A stretch of DNA of 64,000 bases from Megalobrama amblycephala (taxonomy: Eukaryota; Chordata; Actinopteri; Cypriniformes; Xenocyprididae). The translations under genes were made by a program, and so were the position numbers. Numbering within the stretch: the first letter of the stretch is position 1; every line of letters begins with the position of its first letter. The notes beneath the pieces are model-generated. The model searched no databases and had not been told where the DNA came from. It saw only the letters and a list, made by a program, of their open reading frames with translations. This document shows positions 56,056 to 64,000 of this stretch, piece by piece. Location of the stretch: assembly GCF_018812025.1 (NCBI RefSeq), contig NC_063044.1, forward strand, positions 70,512,283 to 70,576,282, read 5' to 3'.

Positions 56056-56508
56056 CAAAATAAAATTTCTGATCAGATGAATATAATAATTAGTGTAGCA
56101 TAATGAATGTTGAGTTTGATGTATCTCTTGTTTGACTGTCAACAAATCTCTCAACAAGATATTTTCAATAAATACAGTGGCAAGAATTGTTTTCTTGTGA
56201 AGTTTGTTGTCTGATCTTGATTTAGTCAAGCACAATATGACCAAACTAATAACAGAAAATGTTACTTTTCATATTTTTATAAAATGTATTGAGTATTGCT
56301 CCATCTTAATACCTAAGTTTGGATTGTCTCAAGGCCAAGTTTAAACTTTAAACTACACACAAGTTTACTTATTTTGTCTGTCAGTTCTTAGGTGTGTTAG
56401 TCGAGTCAAATATGTGTTATTTAACGATAAGATGAAGAGTGTGTTTATTGGCCTGCTTGTGAACTCCGAACCTCTGTTTTTTCATTTAAGACTTCTCATG
56501 CAACATCA

Positions 56509-56551
56509 ATGCACTGTATTCTAATCAGCCTTTTGGTGCTGTTTGTCCCAG
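56509..56551 (+). CDS. Possible signal-peptide first exon, product unknown
   Basis: ATG at 56509 opens a 43-bp stretch encoding MHCILISLLVLFVP and a split codon, followed at once by a donor (cccag|gtatgt). A short Met exon with a hydrophobic core and a phase-1 donor is typical of fish immunoglobulin-type or other secreted/membrane immune receptors. No downstream exon is recognised. It could be an orphan exon or chance; the duplicate at 56889 makes chance less likely. Confidence 0.3.
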
Positions 56552-56888
56552 GTATGTGTTTTATTCAGTTTGTCATGTTCTGTGTTAAAATAATATTAGC
56601 CCTAGCTGAGTGTTAGCTATTAGTACACATGCTGTTTGCTCGCATGTGCAACTGCACCATTTTAACGTTTTTCATTTATACAAAACATTTAAAACATTGG
56701 TCACTTAAGTTTATAGTTTGTCTGTATTAATGCGAATTGACTGTATTAGTGTTTTATATTTTATTTTCTTTAATGTATACTTTATGTATGCTTTATTTAG
56801 AATGTCCACTATATGTTCAAGATCACTTTGTAAAAATGTGTAATCAGCAGAGCCGCATATCTCGTCCTGCTGACTTCATGCAACATCA

Positions 56889-56931
56889 ATGCACTGTATG
56901 TTGATCAGCCTTTTGGTGCTGTTTGTCCCAG
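56889..56931 (+). pseudogene. Duplicate of the signal-peptide-like exon, donor lost
   Basis: Nearly the same as 56509-56551 (encoding MHCMLISLLVLFVP), 380 bp downstream, but followed by 'gttttgtc' where the first copy has the donor 'ggtatgtg'. The similarity starts at about 56873 and ends at the exon border. Confidence 0.35.
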
Positions 56932-57387
56932 TTTTGTCATAGGCCCAGTAAAGCAACTTTGAGTGACCATCCACATGATCTCAGTGTGAATTACTCCGTC
57001 AACACACACACAGTCACACATAAAATAACTACTATTTAGAAACTGCAAAATTTGTATTGGATTTACATTTATTTAATATGCAGGATTATCAAACAAGCTG
57101 CTTACTGATTAAAATAATAAAAGAGAAAGAATTCAAAGGATCAAACCCTCTAAAATAAATGTATACAGTATTGCCAGACAGCAAGATATCAAGAGCATTT
57201 CCTGTTAATATTGACTACACACAAAATATAATTTCTAATGTTATCATATACTTGAATGCAGAAATCTAAATAAAAAAATGCAAGCTTATCCAAAGGACTT
57301 ATCAGACTTTCCAAACAAAAAGATATTACTTGTTACATTTGTTCCAACATCTATAAACTTAGAGTGGAGATCAGTTCACAGATTCAA
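56932..57387. other. 3' flank of the GTPase gene; no gene seen
   Basis: AT-rich sequence downstream (minus-strand sense) of the VLIG-like stop codon at 57388-57390. Confidence 0.5.
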
Positions 57388-60300
57388 TTATATGTATTTA
57401 TCCAAAGTCTCAATAGCTTCCTTTATTACATATCTTCTCCATTCTTTAGGGATAATTCCATAACCGGCAAATGTTTTACTGTAGTATTTTTCCAGGTCTT
57501 TCTGGAATCGACACACAAACCACTTCCAGTAGGGCAGATCAGACAGATCAGGGGTGACGCTCCACTTTGCATAAACTCCTCCTGCTCTTCTGTATTCTCT
57601 ATAGAGCACTGTCAAATCTGAGGAATTGGGATAAAAATATTCAGTGCTGCTTGATACTGATGATGTGCAGATGTTAGTACACAAGTTTGTTGTCCTCCTA
57701 AAAAACCACCCAGAAACTCCAGTCACTCTGTGGAAAAGAACATTGTGATCTCCATCATGGTTTTCTATAGTATTGGTGCAGATGGCTGCACAGAATGGAC
57801 ACTGAACCCAACAGCACCGACAGAAGTGATCAATGAGAAGCTCATCTGGTCTGAACTTAGAGTCCAGATTTACTGGAAATGTCTCTGTGTTGAACTGTTT
57901 CTGGATATTAGACATTATAGGAGGAAGTTCTTGTCTTATAACATCTTCTAAGAGATTTAAATCATCAACATCATCATGATTCACTCCACTGAGGTCTTTT
58001 TCAGAGAAGATCAGCACATCTGAGAGCTTCTGTGTGAAACTCCTCAACCACAAACCAACATCTCCACTGTTCACATGAACATGTTTAGTAGATTCATGTG
58101 CTGCTTTCATGATCTTCTGCTGCAGGAGTTCAATGTTCTCCTTAATCTTGGGTAAAACACTGACACTGAACTTATCAGTGATGTACCGACTGACTTCATC
58201 TCTGATGAAACTTTTGAAGTGTTCTTTGGGATTGTGAATGTAGTTCATGTATTTGTCAAAATCCGCCTCTTCAGCCAGTGTCTTCAGGATGTGTTTCTCC
58301 AGATTTGATCTGTTTCCATTCAGTGATTTACAGTTTGACCTCATCTCATCTGCCAAATCTCTGGCAGTCTTCTTGTAGACACTCTGCTCAATGGATTCTT
58401 TCAGTTTCTGACAGATGATCTCACCAAAAATGGCAGAGGACGTTGCTCCATGACAGTATTTCTGGAAAATACTATAGTACTCTTCTCTCTTCTTCTCTAC
58501 ATATATTACAGGATCGTTGGCTTCTCTGAACAGAATGTGTTGGTCAGTGATCATCTTGTTTTCTTCCTTAAAGATGGAAAGAACCAAATCCATGAAGAAT
58601 TCATTCTTGAACACATATTTCACTGCTCCTTCCTGATGCTCTATTAATCTTGCCTTGATGTAACTTATGAGTTGTTGAATGTAGCTGATGTTGTAGCCCA
58701 TCTTTGAAATGTTAAATGACTGGATCATTTTGCCTGTCTGCAGAGTAATATCTGTGACTAATGATCTTATTTGGGTTTCTTCTTCTGGAGAGAGAGTTTG
58801 AATATTTCCAAATGTTTCTTTAACTGTTCTGTATGCATCCTTTATAACATCTTTTATACCTCCTTTTGTGGATTTTTTGAAAATAACATAATCTGAATAA
58901 CTGGGCACAGTGAACATTTTGTTGTACTCACTGATCTTGCTCCAGTGGTCTACAGGAGCACTTTCATAGATGTCACTGAGGATATCTCTCACATCTCTCA
59001 TTATGTCAATGTCTTTGATTGCTGGAGTGTCTCTGATGATCATTTTCATCCACTGTTTCCAAAACAAATCAAACTCTTTCTTCAGTGTTTCTTCATCAAT
59101 TGCTTTGTCATTGAGTTTTAAGGCAAGTTCTTTGCTCTTTTCATAGAGAGTGTTTTCATGAAGTGTCCTCTGATCATCAATCTTTTTCTTCAGGTCCCGC
59201 TGCTGAAGAACCTCATTTAATTTCCTCATGGTTTCTCTCACAATGTTTTCCTGAAGCTCTTTGATTTTGATTTCAAATGATGTTTTCCACTGAATCAGTG
59301 TATCTTTATCTCTGTCTTTCTCAAAGAATTCTGTCATCGATTTTTTCACTTTTTCACATGACTTCTTCAGTTCTCTTTGAAGATCAATTTCCTTAACCTC
59401 ATGAATTGCTTCATTTTCTATTTGGTTGTGTAGTTTGTTCTCAGTTTCCATCATGGAACTGCGAAGACTCCAGGACCACTTGCTGTATTCGGTCTCCAGT
59501 TTCCTGTAGCTGAAATCTCCAGAGAATTTCTGAAGCTGAAGACGAATCGTTCATTCAGTAAAGCCTCCCAGAGATCTTTAATACGATCTTTCAAGTGTGT
59601 TAACATCATTCCGTGTGAATTTGAGGCATGATGAATAATAATCTTCTTGAGGTCTTGAATATTCTCACAATAGTTTGGGTTTGGTGGTGCCATGGGTGGG
59701 CTGCCCTCCCAGAGCTGAGCAAAATACTTCACATCATTCTGAACATCAAATCTAATAATATCACTGAAACATTCTGCGTCATAGACTTCTTCTTTAGCAG
59801 CAAGTTTTGTCATCTCATCCAGTTTCTCCTGAAGTCGTCTCCTTCCCTCCATGTTTTTCTCTCCAGCTGTGACATCTGAAACATTCTGATGCACAAACGC
59901 ACAGCTGGGATTCAGTCTGACCTTCTTCATCCTCATGAAAGCCTGAACAACAATCTGAAGAATGTCCTGCATCTCGGATGGGTTTTCTCCAAAGATGTTG
60001 ATCAATGTCAGGTGTCCGAGACCTACAACAAATGTGGCCAATTCATTGTCATGATGTCTGGTTGATCTTCCAGCCAGTTCTAGAGCACGAAGACCCTCAG
60101 TATCAACAACCAGAATATAGTCAGAATTCATTTGCATTTTCAGCTCATCTGACACTCTGATCAGCTGCATGAAAGCTCCTCTGGTGCACCTGCCAGCACT
60201 GACGGCAAACTGGAGTCCAAACATGGCATTCAGCATGGTGGATTTCCCAGAGCTCTGAATCCCTAAAACTGACAGCACAAAGACTCTCTGGTCTCCCAGT

Positions 60301-62173
60301 TTCTGGATGAGTTCATCTAGAACAGCAGAGATCCAGATCAGAGGAACATGAGCAGCATCTCCATCCATCAGCTCCAGTGGAAATCCAGAGATCATCATCT
60401 CTGCTGCAAAACTCGGGAGAGAAGAGAAGTTAAACTGCAGATCTTTCTTGTTCTTCTTCACAGATGAACATGATTCATAGATCTGACTGATCTCCCTCAT
60501 GATGTGCTCCAAACCAAAGGTTGCAGCTTGAAGTTCCTCAGATATTCTCTCAAGTTCAGTTTGTTCAGCTTTGAGTTGTTCAGATTTATTATGTTTCTCT
60601 TTCAGTTTTAATACTATTGACCACGTTTCATCATATTTGTTATGTAGAACAGAAAGATCAGCTGAAGTATGTTCATCCAGAAGGATTCCGAGCCATTTAA
60701 TGAAAAACATATTTTCATGTTTATTATGTGAGTTTATTTGTCTAATAAACAGCTTCATAAACTCACTGATGTCAGATTCATGCTGCTGTTCACGATTCTC
60801 TTCAGATCTATTTGTTTTTTACTGATGTCCATTTCTATGTCATCTCCTCGAGGTCGATGTAGTTCTTTGTTCTTCTGACTCCACTGATGCCACAGTTTCC
60901 CCTGATGAGGCAGAACTGATTCTTTGATTTCTGTCAGATCTTTCTTCTCCAGTAAACTCATCATCTGCTGTGCTGCTCCTCTTCCTCTCCTGCAGTCATC
61001 ATCATCTTCCTCATCTACTCTGATATCTGAGTGTTTGGACACATCTTCAAGTCTGAAAGTGAAAGATGATTCAGAGAGACAATCATTTATAGCTCTTCTG
61101 ATTTCTTCAATTACATCAGACTGATTTCTGTCTTTCAGACCAATCTTGTATTTTCCTCTGTCTGTCTCAATTACAGTAGATTCATCCATAGTGAAAAGAC
61201 ATATGAGTGGCTTCCTGTTAGTGTACAAGTTTTGGATTATTTCTGCATGTCTGTCATTCCTGTCCAGTTGTGATAGAAGAACAACATTGACTGAGGCCAT
61301 TTCAGTGAGGATCTGCAGTTGTTTCTCATGGTCTCCTGCATCACCGTGTAGATTACAGAACGCAACACACTCAGTGAATTTATCCATGTTTTTCCCAGAG
61401 GGGCAGAACCAGGCGATCTCCACCACTCCATCCATCAGGACTCTGGTTCTGCTGCTGCCTGGGCAGTTCCTGTGGAAGAACGTGTTGTGTTTCTCATTGA
61501 TCAGACTGTTCATCAGCTGAGACTTGGATGAAGACACAGAGCCAAACCTGAAGAAAGACACCATTGGCGTTTCTGCCTTGTAGACTGGATGGGTTTGACT
61601 GATGGTTTCATTGTTGGTGTTTCTGATCTTCCAGCTCTTGTTGATTTGTCTGAATGTCCAGAGAGGAAACTCAATCTGTTGTGTGAATGGATCAGGAACA
61701 AGCAAAGGCAGAGCGTACTGACACTGGGACAGTTTAGTGACCATCAGCTGCTTCAGTAAACCATCGGCACAATGAAACACGGCCATCTGAACATCCATCG
61801 GGTGTATTTGCTCAGATTGACTTGTTCCTTTGTTTGTCAAAGACATTCTTTCAAAAATATCATGGACATTTTCACTCCTTGTTTCAAACGAGTCTCTTTG
61901 TTTTGTTTGAACCTGTTTACTGGTCTCTTTAGTTTTAATGTATCTTGCTCTGTAGTTCATCATCAATAGTTTTTGAATGAAAGTCTGAATCAGCTCCTCT
62001 TCAGTACAAGATTCATTGGTTTCTAAAGAATGTGCAGTTATCTGAAGAATATCTGCAGGTCTCATGTTATTGAGATGCCTGACTTCAAGATGAAGTTTGT
62101 GAAACAGATTATTCATTTTTTTGATAGGTGTTGATCTAGACTGACTCCTGATGCTCCTCAGTCCTTGTTTGCC
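57388..62173 (-). pseudogene. Very large inducible GTPase (VLIG/GVIN-like), two single-base frameshifts
   Basis: One long minus-strand exon, entered at an acceptor (caacag, ending at 62174). It is read in three consecutive frames: 62173-60755, 60758-59451 and 59454-57388. Part 1 is the VLIG/URGCP N-terminal region. Part 2 carries the GTPase core: P-loop 'GIQSSGKST' (about 60240-60265), 'ILVVDTEGLRALEL' (G3, about 60090-60115) and 'VHQNVSD'. Part 3 is the helical C-terminal region ending 'YVIKEAIETLDKYI'. VLIGs are cytosolic/nuclear GTPases of the interferon-inducible, dynamin-related group; exact function is poorly known. Breaks: at about 60775 (before 'SDISEFMK') and about 59512 ('EISA' to 'RKLETEY'); each is explained by one missing base. 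The exon is 4786 bp; with two bases more it would be exactly 1596 codons including stop, supporting two 1-base deletions in an otherwise full-length coding exon. It is either a young pseudogene or carries assembly errors. Upstream exons are not identified. Confidence 0.85.
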
Positions 62174-62311
62174 CTGTTGATGAAGTAAAATGAAATTTAT
62201 TTTGTGAAATTACTTTGGTTTTTACCCTTATGAAACAAACATTGAATATAATGCAAAATATAATGTGATATATTACAAAATACACAATGCTAACATGGTT
62301 AACGTAATCAC
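62174..62311. other. Intron or upstream region of the GTPase gene
   Basis: Contains the branch/acceptor region on the minus strand ('tttcattttacttcatcaac' before the exon). Short and otherwise featureless. Confidence 0.5.
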
Positions 62312-63757
62312 ATTATGAAATAAATGTTTTTCTCCAAAACATGTTGGCCACAATTATTGGCACCCCTAGATTTTTTTATGAGTAAAATATCTCTGAAGTA
62401 TATTCCCAGTCACATTTACATTTTTAGCACACCAGGGTGAACATGAACATGAAATTGTCCAGCCATGACTTCCTGTTCCACAGGAATATAAACATGAGGA
62501 AACACAAAGGCCAAATTCCCTTAATCATTCATCACAATGAGTAAAACCAAAGAATATAGTTCTGTTGTGCAGCAAAAGATTGCTGAGATTCACAATATAG
62601 AAAGTAGCTGTAAGAAAATAGCTAAAGCATTGAAAATCCCCATTTACACCATCAGGGCAATAATTAAGAAGTTCCAATTAACTAAAGATGTTACAAATCT
62701 GCCTGGAAGAGGACGTTGTGTCTAAATTGTCCTAATGCGCGGTGAGGAGGAGAGTTTGAGTGGACAAAGACTCTCCAATGATCACAGTTGGAGAATTGCA
62801 GAGATTAGTTGAGTCTTTAGTCTCAGAAAGCGATAAAAAAATATCAAACAGCACCTACATCCCCACAAGTTGTTCAGGAGGTTTTCAAGAAAAATCCTAT
62901 GCTCTCATCCAGAAACAATCTCCAGTATATTCAGTTGTCAGACAAGACTGGAACTTCAAACGGGACAAGCTTCTATGGTCAGATGAAACTAAAAAAAGAG
63001 CTTTTTGGCAGCAAACCCACCAGATGGGTTTGGTGCACACATGGATAAAAAGTACTCCATGTCCACGGTTAAATATACTGCTGGAATTTAATGTTGTGGG
63101 CCTATTTTTCTGCTGGAAGTCCTGGACATCTTGTTCACATATATGGTATAATGGATTCTACCATATATCAACAGATAAAAAATCAAAACCTGACCGCTTC
63201 TGCTAGAAATCCTATAATGAGCCATGGTTGGATCTTCCATCAGGACAATGATCCAAAACAAACATCAAAACCTACACAAAAATGTGTCACTGAGCACAAA
63301 ATGAATCTTCTGCCATGGTCCTCCCAGTTCCTGACCTGAACCCTAAAGAAAATGAATGAAGTGAACTGAAGAGAAGAAGCACCAACATGGAGCTGGGAAT
63401 CTGAAAGATTCTGGAGAGATTCTGCATGAAGAAATGGTCTCTGATCTCTTGTCAGGTGTTCTCCAAACTCATCAGGCATTATAGAAGACGAATCAGAACT
63501 GTTTTCTTGGCAAAAGGAGGTGGCAAAAACTATTGAATAAAAGGGTGCCAGTAATTGTGGCCTACATGTTTTGGATATAAACATTTATTTCATAATGTGA
63601 CTTTCCCCCACTTTCAATTCTTTTTCTTCAATGAAAGGTTAGATTTTTGCTAAGTTTATGAATTAAAGATCAAAAGGATAAACAATGCAGATTTATTTTT
63701 ACAGTCATCTTTGATCATATTTACCAAGGGTGCCAATAATTCTGAGCACCACTGTAG
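62312..63757 (+). mobile_element. Tc1-like transposon, inactive (plus strand)
   Basis: The inverted stretch 'cacattatgaaataaatgtt' and 'ggccacaatta(t/c)tggcaccc' occurs at the left (62312-62370) and inverted at 63545-63600. The right end continues to 'gccaataattctgagcacc' (63757), a common Tc1-like terminus that is missing on the left. Plus-strand pieces encode a transposase: N-terminal HTH ('SSVVQQKIAEIHNIESSC', 62537-62725), a middle with 'LLWSDETKK', and a C-terminal part with 'GWIFHQDNDPKQTSKPTQ' (63220-63290). Frameshifts separate the pieces. It lies upstream of the GTPase exon. Confidence 0.8.
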
Positions 63758-64000
63758 CTGTTTGCTAGGGTGTGGCTATGAAGATTTTAGATCATTACTT
63801 ATTGGCTGCTTGATATGATAATGCAAATGAGTAAGAGAGAGTTGGGGCCCTATTTTAACGTTCTAAACGCAAAGTGTAAAGCGCACGGCGCAGGTGCACT
63901 CAGGGCGTGTCCAAATCCACTTTTGCTATTTTAATGACGGAAAAACGGTCCGTGCACCGGGGTGCATTTTTGAAATGGGTTGTCCCTATTCTCTTAATGA
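63758..64000. other. No gene seen
   Basis: The final 240 bases hold no recognisable feature. A CpG-containing stretch near 63855-63960 ('aaagcgcacggcgcaggtgc') looks like the start of a dispersed repeat. Confidence 0.4.

Noticed and set aside
63420..63584. Minus-strand open frame over the Tc1-like 3' part (63240-63584)
   Set aside because: Antisense to the decayed transposase; no domain.

Overview
This window looks like a teleost, most likely cyprinid, immune-gene island that is heavily invaded by transposable elements. The evidence is the presence of finTRIM-type TRIM exons (a fish-expanded, virus-inducible family), a very large inducible GTPase (VLIG/GVIN-like) gene, DIRS retroelements, Tc1-like elements, many TTAA-flanked and hAT-type short DNA elements, and vertebrate-style split genes with canonical GT/AG introns and an AT-rich background. 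Nothing in it is bacterial. No rRNA, tRNA or CRISPR array was seen.

Layout. 1-10.8 kb is repeat-dominated: a broken DIRS element on the minus strand, a foldback (inverted-repeat) element with a 21-bp tandem repeat in its arms, a complete gag-only LTR element with a 5-bp target duplication, and a solo LTR. An orphan B30.2 exon lies at 10.8 kb. 11.4-20.4 kb carries several inverted-repeat DNA elements and an ISRE-like promoter with a leader exon (about 17.2 kb). 20.5-30.2 kb holds two finTRIM gene copies and a stray B30.2 exon, all plus strand and all damaged. 32.5-39.8 kb contains the one gene that reads through cleanly: a six-exon TRIM (RING, B-box2, coiled coil, PRY-SPRY; 454 codons), with an ISRE just upstream and a DIRS element in its last intron. 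40.8-49.2 kb is a third finTRIM locus that kept promoter, leader exon, exons 4-6 and B30.2 but lost RING and B-boxes; one LTR element split its promoter and another sits in its last intron. 51.9-55.7 kb is a fourth, scrambled finTRIM locus. 57.4-62.2 kb on the minus strand is the VLIG-like GTPase, one long exon broken by two single-base frameshifts. A decayed Tc1-like element ends the window.

How the pieces relate. Most host genes here belong to families that are interferon- or virus-induced in fish, and GAAANNGAAA-type motifs can be seen in front of the TRIM loci. The finTRIM loci look like products of tandem duplication: promoter/leader, spacers and B30.2 exons recur in order, and the 3' half of the B30.2 exon is almost identical between copies while the middle is variable. 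The region therefore reads as a birth-and-death cluster with one surviving complete gene. All calls come from reading the sequence by eye; similarity statements rest on recognised family motifs and not on database searches. Single-base frameshifts could also be assembly errors.
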